64,000 nucleotides of DNA from Oleidesulfovibrio alaskensis DSM 16109 (GCF_000482745.1 NZ_AXWQ01000004.1:434001-498000); one strand, 5' to 3'; shown: positions 25,496 to 35,232, numbered from the stretch's first letter. Program-made: numbers and translations. The notes: generated from the sequence alone by a model not told the origin.

Positions 25496-26923
25496 TCAGG
25501 CACCACCGCGTCTTTTGCGGATAATCACCGGCGGCTGGGGTTTCATCACATACTGCCCCGGTTTAGGCTTAAGCGGCGCGGGAGCTTCTCTGGGGACAAT
25601 ACGGAACGCAGGCTTCACCGGCTGCCCGTCCTGATGCATGTCACCCCCGTGCCCCGCATGCGAAGCGACCTTTCTGGCGGCCGCCATCTGTTCGCGCGCT
25701 GCATCTTCAAGCAGGCGGCGCACGCGCTGCACACGCTGCGGGCGGGGTTCGCGGCGCAGGCGGGCCGGACGTGCGGCCTCCGTGCGCTGCAACGCGCTGT
25801 AGTCAAAGCCTTCCGCGTGCCAACGCGACAACGCACCGCCAAGCACCCGTTCCAGCGTGCGCACCTGCGGTTCATCTTCCTGCGTCACAAAGGTCAGCGC
25901 CACTCCGGAATTACTGGCTCTGCCGGTGCGCCCTGCCCTGTGCACGCAGGCTTCTACCGAAGGCGGAAAATCGTAATTGATCACGTACCCCACCTGCGAG
26001 ACATCTATACCCCGCGCGGCGATATCCGTGGCCACCATAACGCGGAAAGTCCCCCTGCGAAAACCTTCCAGCGCGGCTCTGCGACGCCCCTGCGAAAGGT
26101 TGCCCTGCAGGCAGGTCGCCTCTATGCCCGATTTGACCAGCTGCTGCCACAGGCGGCGTGCACCGTGTCTTGTGCGCACAAAAACCAGCACGGAATCGCG
26201 GGCAAAAGCACGCAGAACATATTTGAGCAGCGGAGTTTTAAGATGTTTGGGCACCGGACACAGGCTGTGCCGCACCGTGGGGGCTATGGCGCAGGTGTCA
26301 AGCTCTATGCGCACAGGCTGCCGCAGACATTCCTCCGCCAGCTCGCGCAGCGGCGCCGGCATGGTTGCAGAAAACAGCATGGTCTGTTTCCGGACGCGGG
26401 TGCAATGCAGAATTTCGCGCACATCGGACAGAAAGCCCATGTCAAACATCATATCGGCTTCATCCAGCACAAGCATGTCCACATGAGACAGATCGGCATG
26501 ACCTCTGCGTACGTGGTCCAGAAGTCTGCCGGGACAGGCCAGCACAATGTCCACTCCGGTACGCAGCTGCACGGTCTGAGCGTGCATGCCCACACCGCCG
26601 TACACAGTGGCAGAACGCAACCGGCAGAAACGGGCCAGAGTTTTCACTTCTTCATGAATCTGCGCCACCAGCTCGCGCGTAGGGGCCACAACCAGCGCAC
26701 GCAAGGTGCCGCGGGCACTTTCGCCCTGCAAAAGAAGACGGTGCAGCAGCGGCAGCACAAAGGCCGCGGTCTTCCCTGTTCCCGTTGCCGCCAGTCCCAG
26801 TATGTCCTGACCTGCCAGCGCGGGCGGCAAGGCTTTTTCCTGTATCGGCGTAGGGTTGACAAAACCTCTGGCCGACACCGCTTCAATCAGCGCAGGATGC
26901 AGGGAAAAACGGGCAAAGCTCAC
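25496..26923 (-). CDS. DEAD-box ATP-dependent RNA helicase
   Basis: A helicase of about 475 residues. I place the start at GTG 26923 (read MSFARFSLHPAL), with AGGAG five bases upstream; the open frame beyond runs antisense to the next gene. Q motif: GFVNPTPIQEKALP. Motif I: AATGTGKT. Ia: APTRELVAQ. DEAD: VLDEADMMFDMGF. III: SATM. IV: LVFVRTRHGARRL. V: VATDIAARGIDVSQVGYVINYD. VI: HRAGRTGR. All are intact, as in RhlE/RhlB-type helicases. A basic C-terminal tail (REPRPQRVQRVRRLLEDA ... IIRKRRGG) may bind RNA. These enzymes remodel ribosomal or messenger RNA. Confidence 0.95.
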   Translation of the reverse strand: MSFARFSLHPALIEAVSARGFVNPTPIQEKALPPALAGQDILGLAATGTGKTAAFVLPLLHRLLLQGESARGTLRALVVAPTRELVAQIHEEVKTLARFCRLRSATVYGGVGMHAQTVQLRTGVDIVLACPGRLLDHVRRGHADLSHVDMLVLDEADMMFDMGFLSDVREILHCTRVRKQTMLFSATMPAPLRELAEECLRQPVRIELDTCAIAPTVRHSLCPVPKHLKTPLLKYVLRAFARDSVLVFVRTRHGARRLWQQLVKSGIEATCLQGNLSQGRRRAALEGFRRGTFRVMVATDIAARGIDVSQVGYVINYDFPPSVEACVHRAGRTGRASNSGVALTFVTQEDEPQVRTLERVLGGALSRWHAEGFDYSALQRTEAARPARLRREPRPQRVQRVRRLLEDAAREQMAAARKVASHAGHGGDMHQDGQPVKPAFRIVPREAPAPLKPKPGQYVMKPQPPVIIRKRRGGA

Positions 26924-27086
26924 AGCAGCTCCTGTTTTGACATGATCAAGTTCATGAGCGGAAGACCGGCAGCATACCCCGTCGGGCCTCCGGACGCAAC
27001 GCACCACGTCTGCGGTTCTTTTTTCTGGACACCCGCCGCAACGCAGGGCACTGTGGGCACGCTGGAACCTCCGGCAGGAAAATATC

Positions 27087-28055
27087 ATGAACGACATCCT
27101 GAACCAGTGGAATATCACTGCCGCACGCATAGCGGACGAACATGCCATACCGGGCAGTCCGGAACGCTGCATAGAACGCACCGTCATAGAAGACACCCTC
27201 GGCAGACTGTGGCTGCTTGAACGTCTGGCAGCCGCGCAGGCACCGCACAGAGAATCCGTGGCCGCACTGCTGCATTCTCTGCATGCGGCTGGAACATGTG
27301 CCGTGCACAGTCCGGCTGCGCTGGCGGCAGGCAGAAAAAACGCTCCGTCATTCATAGCCCGCGTCCGCGGTGCCGCATGGCAGCTCAGTCCGTTCATCAC
27401 CGGCAGTCCTCTGCCCAGACCTGAATACATTGACCACGCATGGCGCGGAGAGGCAGCCGCGGCCTTCATACATGGTCTGCAGACTGCAGGTAAGCAGTCA
27501 GAATCCGTCATGGCGGCGCCCACTCCTCCGTTATCCGCCTACATCGATTCGCTGATGCAAACCATGGCCGCCCGCCATCCCCGGTGCCACCGCTCGCTGG
27601 CGGAACCTGCCCGGCACGCCGCCGCGGCGGCTGCACGTCCGGTGCGGCCCGCGCTGGCCCACGGCGACCTGCATCCGGTGAACATCATATGGAATACGCG
27701 GCCACAGGCAGATGCCCCCTGTGTGCAGGCCATCGCCGGTGTTATAGACTGGGAATTCTGCGGTCTCAAGGACGTGCTGTACGATGTGTCAAACTGTGCC
27801 GGCTGCGCTGGTTTCGAGCACCCGAGCGCTCTGGAAAAAGATTTTGTGCTGGCGCTGATGGCCGGTCTGCTGCGCAACAATGTGCTTTCCGCCGAAGAAA
27901 TAAAAAGCCTGCCTGCCCATATGGTAGCCCTGCGCTTTGCATGGGTAAGCGAATGGCTGCGCCGTAACGACATGGAAATGCTGCACATGGAAACAGAATA
28001 CCTGAACATTCTGCTGGATAACGGAGCAAGGCTGGGCAGGCTGTGGGCAGGCTAG
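27087..28055 (+). CDS. APH-family (aminoglycoside phosphotransferase-like) kinase
   Basis: A 322-residue protein with the APH/choline-kinase fold. The catalytic loop HGDLHPVN is at residues 192-199, and the Mg-binding DWEFCG follows at about 221. The N-lobe retains the VIEDTLGRLWLLERLA strand region. It is not a recognisable drug-resistance enzyme. Family members phosphorylate sugars, choline, homoserine or similar small molecules, and this one could be homoserine-kinase-like or sugar-directed. It starts at ATG 27087 after GGCAGGAAAATATC and precedes msrA by about 100 bases on the same strand. Confidence 0.8.
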   Translation: MNDILNQWNITAARIADEHAIPGSPERCIERTVIEDTLGRLWLLERLAAAQAPHRESVAALLHSLHAAGTCAVHSPAALAAGRKNAPSFIARVRGAAWQLSPFITGSPLPRPEYIDHAWRGEAAAAFIHGLQTAGKQSESVMAAPTPPLSAYIDSLMQTMAARHPRCHRSLAEPARHAAAAAARPVRPALAHGDLHPVNIIWNTRPQADAPCVQAIAGVIDWEFCGLKDVLYDVSNCAGCAGFEHPSALEKDFVLALMAGLLRNNVLSAEEIKSLPAHMVALRFAWVSEWLRRNDMEMLHMETEYLNILLDNGARLGRLWAG

Positions 28056-28158
28056 CATCTGCCTGTGCAGGCGTGCAAAAAACAACCTCGTGTGGTACAT
28101 ACGGGTACCCTCTGACCACACAAGGCAGAATTTTGCCGCCGCAACCGCAGGAGGACTC

Positions 28159-28800
28159 ATGCTCCGTCATTTCCCGGGAATAATACTGGCTGCCGCACTC
28201 ATCATCATACCGCTCACGACGCTGTACGCCACAGCAAAACTGCCGCCCGGCAAGCTGCCGGACTCTCCGCCGGAGGGGCTGGCGTATGCCACATTTGCCG
28301 GCGGATGCTTCTGGTGCATGGAACCGCCCTTTGACCGGACTCCCGGAGTGCTTGAAACAATTTCAGGCTATACCGGCGGCCACACGGAACATCCGAGCTA
28401 TGAACAGGTTTCCGCAGGCGGCACAGGACACTACGAAGCGCTGCGTGTGGTCTTTGATCCGCGTCAGGTCAGCTATGACACACTGCTGACCATTTTCTGG
28501 CGTAACATAGACCCTTATGATGCATCGGGCCAGTTCTGCGACAGAGGCGATCAATACCGGTCCGCCGTTTTCTGGCACGACGACGGGCAGAAAGAAGCAG
28601 CCCTGCGTTCCGTGGCGCACGGTCTGCAGGACGGCAGCCTTGACAAAGCCCCCGCCACTGAAATCCTGCCCGCACAGGATTTCTGGCAGGCCGAAGACTA
28701 CCATCAGGACTACTACCGCAAGAACCCCGTGCGTTATAAGTTCTACCGCTTCAGCTGCGGACGCGACCAGCGGCTGGAAGAACTGCACGACAAACGCTGA
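28159..28800 (+). CDS. msrA: Peptide methionine sulfoxide reductase MsrA, membrane-anchored or exported
   Basis: A 213-residue MsrA with an N-terminal hydrophobic segment (IILAAALIIIPLTTLY, about 8-23), so it is probably exported or anchored facing the periplasm. The catalytic motif GCFWC is at residues 49-53 (nucleophile C50), with the substrate-site residues of EPPFDRTPGV and GYTGGHTEHPSYEQV. Later family stretches include FWRNIDPYDASGQFCDRGDQYRSA (split here by sense) and DFWQAEDYHQDYY. The enzyme reduces methionine-S-sulfoxide in proteins after oxidative damage, a common need in oxygen-exposed sulfate reducers. ATG 28159 follows CAGGAGGA. Confidence 0.93.
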   Translation: MLRHFPGIILAAALIIIPLTTLYATAKLPPGKLPDSPPEGLAYATFAGGCFWCMEPPFDRTPGVLETISGYTGGHTEHPSYEQVSAGGTGHYEALRVVFDPRQVSYDTLLTIFWRNIDPYDASGQFCDRGDQYRSAVFWHDDGQKEAALRSVAHGLQDGSLDKAPATEILPAQDFWQAEDYHQDYYRKNPVRYKFYRFSCGRDQRLEELHDKR

Positions 28801-28804
28801 GCGA

Positions 28805-28842
28805 CAAAAAAAGCAGGCCGGAGAGATATGCCTCCGGCCTGC
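28805..28842. terminator. Terminator between msrA and the NYN-domain gene
   Basis: Stem GCAGGCCGGAG (from 28813) with CTCCGGCCTGC (to 28842). The T-run is on the minus strand (TTTTTTT), so it works best for the NYN-domain gene, but it may also stop msrA transcripts. Confidence 0.75.
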
Positions 28843-29018
28843 GTCTGTTACGATGGCAGCTGCGGCGATTCCGCACGCAGCGTGCAAAACGTCGGCAACA
28901 GCAGCAGACTGTGTCCTGCGCCGCTCACACCGGACCCGATGGACGCAGCAACGCGGCAGCATTCAGCCGCCGGTCGCCGCTGAAAACCGTAAATACTCCA
29001 GTCGTCGCACCGGAACGG

Positions 29019-30338
29019 CTACTCGTCATAATACTCCGCACGTTCCGCACACGCCGCGTCACGGTCTTCAGCATCTTCATCCGCCCACATATCTCCGGCT
29101 GCGCATTTGGGATACAGCCACGACATAAGCAGGTACTCTTCATTACGGTTCAGTTTCCAGTCAGCCAGACTGAGCAGGTCGTATGCATTGCGGATGGCGG
29201 ACTTGGCCATTTCCTTCACGCTTTCGGGCGAATGTTCGCCGAACCGGTACCCCCCGCGGGCAATGCCCACCAGCAGCCAGTTGACATGTGAGCGTGCCAC
29301 GGGCAGCCCCTTGCGGACACAACGGTCACGCACATTGCGCGATGTCTGCGTCAGCGAGAAGGCATTTTCCTCCAGTTCATCGGCAATACAGTGCAGCAGG
29401 CCCATGAAATGCTCGGGCATCAGTACGGGGTGGTCTGTCTTGCGATGTACCTTTTGCGCAAAATCATAAAGATCCGGATATTTGCTCCTGAACGCGGCGA
29501 TATTTTCGTCTTCATCCGGCGGTTCGTGTCGCTGCGGGTCGTACAGATAGCCGGGCACCTGCTGTGAATGCGTGTATTCCGTCAGATTCATGCGTTCAAG
29601 AAACGGCATGAATTTACCCAATCCCATCCATTCATGGTCCAGTCCCAGCTCTTTACGCACCAGATAGGCCAGAACCGCCAACGGTACGGGTTTGGGCTGC
29701 TTCTGCATATAGTTACGCACCACCTGAGCTCCGCGCCGCACCATCTCATCCACATCAGCCGGGCGCACCACTCTGGCCGGATAGCTTTCCGGCTCGGCAT
29801 CGCGCAGGGCTTCGCCGATAAACATATCTTCGCGTATGCGCCAGGCACTGGCGGCCGCATACGCCGGCGATGTGAACCCCACCGAGAGCACCAGCGTTTT
29901 GCGCGCATGTTCGCGCAAGCGTATAAGCAGCGGGGTAAAATCGGCATCGCCGGACAGAATGATGAACTCATCAAAATAGGTGGGGTGCGACAGAGCATCC
30001 AGAGCATCTATGACCAGATGGATGTCCGCGCTGGTCTTACCCTGTTTCGTCAGGGGAGGACAGTCTGTGACGCTGAAGGCATTACGAACAAAATGCGGCC
30101 TGAAATCTTGAAATATCTGCGGATTAAGATAACAGCACCGTTTAAGTATGCGCCGCCGCACGCCATCGCCATGCAGCATACGCAGCGCATGGTGCTCCAG
30201 CCAGCGCATCCAGCGCTGCGGGTCGGTGGCAAAAAGATACCCGTACTGGGGGTCCTGTTCTGCAAGGCGGGTGTAAATGTTATCAAAGTCAACAAACAAA
30301 GCACTGTAAACTTCTTTAATACTACCAGATGTTTTCAT
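29019..30338 (-). CDS. NYN-domain (PIN-like) nuclease with LOTUS-like domain
   Basis: A 439-residue protein. ATG 30338 (MKTSGSIKEV) has GGAG five bases upstream. The NYN/LabA-type domain covers residues about 10-190, with acidic metal ligands D17 and D19 (LFVDFDN), D105 and D111 (SADIHLVIDALD) and D131/D133 (ILSGDADFTPLL), so the nuclease centre looks complete. Residues about 205-275 (PLAVLAYLVRKELGLDHEWMG ... split here) resemble an OST-HTH/LOTUS module, which often follows NYN domains and binds RNA or partners. The C-terminus is a third, helical domain with an acidic tail. Function is probably RNA cleavage or decay. It is a single gene. Confidence 0.82.
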   Translation of the reverse strand: MKTSGSIKEVYSALFVDFDNIYTRLAEQDPQYGYLFATDPQRWMRWLEHHALRMLHGDGVRRRILKRCCYLNPQIFQDFRPHFVRNAFSVTDCPPLTKQGKTSADIHLVIDALDALSHPTYFDEFIILSGDADFTPLLIRLREHARKTLVLSVGFTSPAYAAASAWRIREDMFIGEALRDAEPESYPARVVRPADVDEMVRRGAQVVRNYMQKQPKPVPLAVLAYLVRKELGLDHEWMGLGKFMPFLERMNLTEYTHSQQVPGYLYDPQRHEPPDEDENIAAFRSKYPDLYDFAQKVHRKTDHPVLMPEHFMGLLHCIADELEENAFSLTQTSRNVRDRCVRKGLPVARSHVNWLLVGIARGGYRFGEHSPESVKEMAKSAIRNAYDLLSLADWKLNRNEEYLLMSWLYPKCAAGDMWADEDAEDRDAACAERAEYYDE

Positions 30339-30816
30339 CGACACTCCAGACAAATAAAAAATAAGCAAGCAACATACATAAGCGGGGGCGTATGCTTATA
30401 TCAAAGCATATACACCGGGCAAGCGTAAAACAGATACATACCATAGCAGTGTTCCGCCGTCATGACAAACATATCTGCGATACCGCCTGTATCTGCCGGT
30501 GGCACCACTGCCCGCGGCTTATGCTGACTGCCGCTCCGCATTCCCGCAACCGGCAGCCTTGTACAGCAATCATGGCCGCAGTGCATCCGGCGCTGTAAGC
30601 AACCGCACGCTGACAACATTACTGCAGTGCAACCCGTTATAAAATGATCGGACACTCTCATACAGAATTTCCGCCCCCGCCGGACTGCCATATTATATCA
30701 TATGCAGCCTGCCCTGCAGCGCGCACTCTGCACGGCAGGCTTTCTTCAGCTGTTTTTTACACACAGCCCGCACGCTGCAATGCAATCCACCCGCGCGTCC
30801 CTTTTCTGCAGCACAC
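30339..30816. other. Non-coding region between uvrA and the NYN-domain gene
   Basis: About 480 bases. It contains an inverted repeat GTATGCTT...AAGCATATAC near 30390-30413, possibly operator- or hairpin-like, about 55 bases upstream of the NYN gene start. There is no credible gene. Confidence 0.4.
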
Positions 30817-30851
30817 AAAAAAGCGCCGCAGCGGAATTTCCGCTGCGGCGC
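30817..30851 (-). terminator. Terminator of uvrA
   Basis: Stem GCGCCGCAGCGGA (30823-30835) with TCCGCTGCGGCGC ending at 30851, followed on the minus strand by TTTTTTG. Confidence 0.9.
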
Positions 30852-30883
30852 CGGATTACGCCGGAACACAGACAGGCGGGCCG

Positions 30884-33664
30884 CTAGCGCCCTGCCGCCT
30901 TGACCGCCACGGCCTCGTGCTTCAAAAAACTTCCTGTAACAGAAGCCGGATCGGCCATGATTTCTTCGGGAGTACCGCTGGAAACAATACGCCCTCCGTA
31001 TTCACCCCCGCCCGGCCCCAGATCGATGACAGTGTCCGCCGCCATGATGACATCGGTGTTATGCTCGATGACAACCACCGTGGCACCTCTGTCCACCAGC
31101 TGATGCAGCACCCGGATAAGTTTGCCGACCTCGTGCATGTGCAGACCTGTTGTCGGTTCGTCAAGAATATACAGCGTGCCGGGCAGACTGCGTTTGCCCA
31201 GTTCCCGCGAAATCTTGATCCGCTGGGCCTCGCCGCCGGACAACGTGGTGGCAGGCTGCCCCAGCCGCAGATATTCAAGCCCCACATCCTCAAGCACGGC
31301 AAGCCGTCTTTCAAGCGCAGGGTAATTTTCAAAAAACGCCTTTGCCTGACGCACAGTCATGCCCAGCACATCGGCAATGTTCATACCCTTGTAACGGACT
31401 TCAAGCGTTTCATGGTTATAGCGCTTGCCACCGCATACATCGCAGGTCACATAGATATCGGGCAGAAAATGCATCTCCACACGTATCTGCCCGTCGCCGC
31501 CGCAGGCTTCGCACCGCCCGCCGCGCACGTTGAAGCTGAACCGCCCCGGTTTGTAACCGCGTTTGCGGGCATCGGGCGTCATGGCAAAAATATTGCGGAT
31601 TTCATCAAATATCTTTGTGTAGGTGGCGGGGTTGGAGCGTGGAGTACGCCCGATGGGCGTCTGGTCGATGGCCACCAGCCGTTCGATGTTCTCCAGCCCG
31701 TCTATGCCCCGTATCTGCCCGGGGCTGTCCACTTTGATGGACTGATGCAGTGCGATATGCTTGTACAGCGAATCAACCACAAGCGAGCTTTTGCCCGATC
31801 CGGAAGGACCGGTGACGCAGGTAAGCGCCCCCAGAGGAATTTCACAATCGATATCCTGCAGATTGTTGGTGGTCACCCCGCGCAGGACAATGCTGCCGCT
31901 GCCCTGCCGCCGCTTTTCCGGCAGCGGGATGGTCATCTCGCCCCGCAGATAGCGGGCCGTCAGCGAATCCGAATCGCTCAGCAACGACTTCACACTGCCG
32001 TTGAACACTATTTCGCCGCCGAGCATTCCCGAACCGGGGCCCAGTTCCACCACCGTGTCGGCTTCCAGAATGGTGGCTTCGTCGTGTTCCACCACAAGTA
32101 CGGTATTGCCCCTCTTCTGCAGGCTGCGCAGCGTACGGATGAGCCGCTCATTATCCTTGGGGTGCAGGCCGATGGAGGGTTCGTCCAGCACATAGGTAAC
32201 CCCCACAAGACCGGATCCCAGCTGCGAAGCCAGCCTGATGCGCTGAGCTTCTCCGCCGGACAGCGTGGACATGTTGCGGCCCAGCGAAATATAATCAAGC
32301 CCCACATTCTCCATGAACCCGAGGCGGTGAGTCAGTTCCTTGAGCAGCGGCTCGGCAATGACCGCCTGCGATTGTCTGAAATCACGCCCGCGCAGCCATT
32401 CAAGCGCACGGGTTATGGACAATGAGCAGAACTGCGAAATATTCAGATCGTCCACTCGGACGGCCAGTGCTTCCGGTTTCAGCCGCGCGCCGTCACATGC
32501 CGGACACGGATGCGACTGCCGGTACCGCGAAAGTTCGTCACGCCACTGGCTGCCCAGCTGCATTCCCCTTTCCAGCAGCAGAACCACTCCCGGCCAGCCG
32601 GTCTCCTTTTCTCCGTGAAACAAGGCATTCCACGCCTTTTCGGAATACTCGCGAAACGGCGTGTCGGCAGCAAACCCCAGTTCTTTGCCCAGCGCTTCAA
32701 GAGCAGGTTTGTACCGCTCGAATACTTTAGGATTTTTCCACGGCAGCAGGCCGCCGGACGCAAGCGACAGGCCCTTGTTGGGGGCGAGAAGATTGGGCTC
32801 GAAATAATCGATGCTGCCTATACCGGAACACCGCGGACACGCCCCTTGCGGGCTGTTGAATGAAAAAAGCTGCGGGCTGAGCGGCGGCAGGCTGAGCTTG
32901 CAGGTGGGGCACACAGATTCGGTGCTGTGCACCTGTTCTGCCCCGCCGGGAATACTGACGATAAGTCGCCCCTCGCCAAAACGCAGAGCCAGTTCCACAG
33001 AATCCGCAAGGCGTCCCCGTATGCCGTCTTTAAGCACCAGCCGGTCCACCACCAGATCAATGGAATGCTTTTTGTTTTTTTCAAGAGCCGGCACCTCGTC
33101 CAGCGTCATAACTTCGCCGTTCAGCCGGACACGCACAAAGCCTTGTGCTTTCAGCCTTTTAAGCCTGTCTGCATGCGTTCCCTTCTGGTGTTCCACCAAA
33201 GGCGCCATGACCATGAACTTGGTGCCCTGCTCCATGGACAGAATATCGGCGATGATCTCGTCCGCGGCACGCGCGGCAATGGGCTTGCCGCACTTGGGGC
33301 AATACATCATGCCCAGCCGGGCATAAAAAACACGCAGAAAGTCGTACACCTCGGTCACTGTTCCTACTGTGGAACGCGGGTTACGCGAAGTGGACTGCTG
33401 TTCCAGCGATATGGCCGGAGACAACCCCTCGATCTTATCCACATCAGGCTTGTCCATCTGGGGCAGAAACTGACGCGCATAGGCGGAAAGCGATTCCACA
33501 TAACGCCGCTGCCCTTCGGCATAGACAAGGTCGAACGCAAGGGTGGATTTGCCCGAACCGGACGGACCGCAGACTACGACCAGTTCGTCTCTGGGAATAT
33601 CCAGCGTCAGGTTTTTCAGGTTGTGCTGACGGGCACCTTCTATATGAATGCAGGGTTTGCTCAT
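30884..33664 (-). CDS. uvrA: Excinuclease ABC subunit A (UvrA)
   Basis: A 926-residue UvrA, full length for the family. It is the damage-sensing ATPase of nucleotide excision repair and hands DNA to UvrB. The first Walker A is GPSGSGKST (33-41). The first zinc site is CPKCGKPIAARAADE and CPTCKLSLPPLSPQ; signature LSGGEAQRIRLASQLGSG. The second half has GPSGSGKSSLVVDSLY, the zinc finger CEACGGDGQIRVEM...CDVCGG, LSGGEAQRIKISRELG and LDEPTTGLH. It is monocistronic, with its own terminator. No LexA box is recognised upstream by eye. Confidence 0.99.
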   Translation of the reverse strand: MSKPCIHIEGARQHNLKNLTLDIPRDELVVVCGPSGSGKSTLAFDLVYAEGQRRYVESLSAYARQFLPQMDKPDVDKIEGLSPAISLEQQSTSRNPRSTVGTVTEVYDFLRVFYARLGMMYCPKCGKPIAARAADEIIADILSMEQGTKFMVMAPLVEHQKGTHADRLKRLKAQGFVRVRLNGEVMTLDEVPALEKNKKHSIDLVVDRLVLKDGIRGRLADSVELALRFGEGRLIVSIPGGAEQVHSTESVCPTCKLSLPPLSPQLFSFNSPQGACPRCSGIGSIDYFEPNLLAPNKGLSLASGGLLPWKNPKVFERYKPALEALGKELGFAADTPFREYSEKAWNALFHGEKETGWPGVVLLLERGMQLGSQWRDELSRYRQSHPCPACDGARLKPEALAVRVDDLNISQFCSLSITRALEWLRGRDFRQSQAVIAEPLLKELTHRLGFMENVGLDYISLGRNMSTLSGGEAQRIRLASQLGSGLVGVTYVLDEPSIGLHPKDNERLIRTLRSLQKRGNTVLVVEHDEATILEADTVVELGPGSGMLGGEIVFNGSVKSLLSDSDSLTARYLRGEMTIPLPEKRRQGSGSIVLRGVTTNNLQDIDCEIPLGALTCVTGPSGSGKSSLVVDSLYKHIALHQSIKVDSPGQIRGIDGLENIERLVAIDQTPIGRTPRSNPATYTKIFDEIRNIFAMTPDARKRGYKPGRFSFNVRGGRCEACGGDGQIRVEMHFLPDIYVTCDVCGGKRYNHETLEVRYKGMNIADVLGMTVRQAKAFFENYPALERRLAVLEDVGLEYLRLGQPATTLSGGEAQRIKISRELGKRSLPGTLYILDEPTTGLHMHEVGKLIRVLHQLVDRGATVVVIEHNTDVIMAADTVIDLGPGGGEYGGRIVSSGTPEEIMADPASVTGSFLKHEAVAVKAAGR

Positions 33665-33865
33665 GAATTCTCCGTGTGCGCATTAAGCGGCGCCCTGAGA
33701 ATATTCCGGCGCCGGACGCTTAATGATAATGCCTTACAATAGAAGAGCAAGGGATGAATGTTTTTTATTTGTGTCCGCCATCAAAAGCCCGCACCACAGG
33801 GACTCCGGCCTGTCCCGTGCCGGTGCACCGCATCGGACGGCACGCAAAAAACTGTACAGCGCGCA

Positions 33866-33898
33866 GAAAGACACGGGCGCGCAATACGCGCGCCCGTG
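33866..33898 (-). terminator. Terminator of the DUF554 gene
   Basis: Stem CACGGGCGCGC (33872-33882) with GCGCGCCCGTG ending at 33898, followed on the minus strand by TCTTTCT. The T-run is interrupted. Confidence 0.6.
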
Positions 33899-33934
33899 AG
33901 CATAGCAGAAAGTTCAGCCGCCGCACCAGCGGCG

Positions 33935-34621
33935 CTACATGAAAAAGTAGGAAAGAACGCCTGCGTAAACCAGCGAGGGCAACAGGTTGGAAAGAGGGAT
34001 GCGCTTGACGTCCAGAAGACCCAGCGCAATGCCCAGAATCATCAGGCCCCCGGTTGCAATAATCTCATTCATCATTGCCGGAGTGAGCATGGGCTGGAGC
34101 ACACCCGCAAACAGGGTGAGCGCCCCCTGATAAAGAAAAACGGGAACGGCGGAAAATAAAACGCCGGAACCGAAACTGGCCGCCAGCGGTACAGAGGCAA
34201 AGCAATCCAGAATGGACTTGGTGTACAGCAGTGTCCGGTCTCCGCGCAGTGCCTCGTCAAACGGCCCCAGTATGGCCATGGAGCCGATGACAAAAAGCAG
34301 CGTGGCAGAAACAAACCCGTCAACAAAACGTAAATTGTTTGATTTCAGGCGCTTTTTAAGACGCTCGCCCAGACTGTTCAGTCCCCGTTCAATCTGAAGC
34401 AGTTCTCCCGTGATGCCACCCAGAAGAATACTGAACACCAGAATCAGAGGGTTCTGGGTTTTCAGCGCCATCTGCATGCCGATAACCAGCGTCGCCAGCC
34501 CCAGACCACAGAAAACAATGTACCGCACCCTCTCGGGCAGACGGTTTCCCAGCAGCATGCCGGCGCAGCTGCCCAGCACTATGGCAATAAGGTTAACCAG
34601 CGAACCAGTAGGAAAAACCAC
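33935..34621 (-). CDS. DUF554 family membrane protein
   Basis: A 228-residue inner-membrane protein matching the DUF554 (YdfK/YqgA-like) family. Seven or so hydrophobic segments include LVNLIAIVLGSCAGMLLGNRL near the N-terminus (split here), LILVFSILLGGITGELLQIE, and the conserved GFVSATLLFVIGSMAILGPF. The Gly-rich helices suggest a transporter-like fold. The biochemical role is unknown, although family members are sometimes considered possible transporters. Its ATG (34621) opens MVFPTGSLVN. It is monocistronic. Confidence 0.85.
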   Translation of the reverse strand: MVFPTGSLVNLIAIVLGSCAGMLLGNRLPERVRYIVFCGLGLATLVIGMQMALKTQNPLILVFSILLGGITGELLQIERGLNSLGERLKKRLKSNNLRFVDGFVSATLLFVIGSMAILGPFDEALRGDRTLLYTKSILDCFASVPLAASFGSGVLFSAVPVFLYQGALTLFAGVLQPMLTPAMMNEIIATGGLMILGIALGLLDVKRIPLSNLLPSLVYAGVLSYFFM

Positions 34622-34992
34622 GTCGAGCCCCCGCAGTTAAAAATGGCACATTCAGCCTGCCCGCATGCAGAATCAACGAGTTCTGATAGCGCAAACCATC
34701 GGGGAAATAAACAGGAAATCCCTGCAGCCGCGGCGGACAACCGCAGAAGCCCTTTCCACGACAAGCCATGCGGCAAACAAACCGGCCCCGGTCTGATGCC
34801 GCACCGTTTCGGTTTTATATCACCTTTTGCACAGCTATAAGACAACAACATGTTATTCTTATCCTTTCCACAGCGCGAGCCGCGTCTCCGGCCCTGAAAC
34901 CGAATCACATACAACACGCGTTCCCTGCCTTTTTTACCATCCGGTTATTGACAGCTGCATGCTCTCCATCCTATTAGAACCGTCTCGCATTT
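34622..34992. other. Region upstream of the tRNA gene
   Basis: About 370 bases upstream of tRNA-Leu and divergent from the DUF554 gene. It is AT-richer near 34810-34990, where the tRNA promoter must lie (TTGACA at 34947-34952, TCCTATTAG near 34968-34976). No gene is visible. Confidence 0.45.
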
Positions 34993-35079
34993 GCCGGGAT
35001 GGTGGAATTGGTAGACGCAGCGGACTCAAAATCCGCCGGTGGCAACACCTTGCGAGTTCGAGTCTCGCTCCCGGTACCA
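34993..35079 (+). tRNA. tRNA-Leu (anticodon CAA)
   Basis: Class II tRNA of 87 bases including an encoded CCA. The acceptor GCCGGGA pairs with TCCCGGT. The D-loop has GGTAGACGCAG, the anticodon stem-loop GCGGA-CTCAAAA-TCCGC reads anticodon CAA (decodes UUG), the long variable arm is CGGTGGCAACACCTTGC, and the T-loop is GTTCGAGTC. The layout resembles E. coli leuX. Confidence 0.97.
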
Positions 35080-35089
35080 GAAATGAAAT

Positions 35090-35125
35090 AAGGCACTTAC
35101 AGTCAAAAACTGTAGGTGCCTTTTT
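35090..35125 (+). terminator. Terminator of tRNA-Leu
   Basis: Stem AAGGCACTTACAGT (35090 on) with ACTGTAGGTGCCTT, one internal mismatch, followed by TTTTT. Confidence 0.85.
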
Positions 35126-35232
35126 CTGTTCCACGGAGTAAAACAGCAACATTGCCATTTTGCCCCGCATTTTTATGGAAGACAGTCACATCAACTGCAG
35201 ATCCGGCAGACATATCTGCCGGCTGTCAGCGG

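Noticed and set aside
25496..27523. Long N-terminal extension of the DEAD-box helicase
   Set aside because: The extension runs antisense through the kinase gene; a GTG start with AGGAG at 26923 gives a normal-length helicase.
30644..32425. 593-codon plus-strand ORF over uvrA
   Set aside because: Opposite strand of a complete uvrA; composition rich in His and Gln as expected for antisense frames.
34993..35125. tRNA-Leu as integration site of a genomic island
   Set aside because: No integrase, direct repeat of the tRNA 3' end or foreign cargo follows; LysR and DUF169 genes look native.
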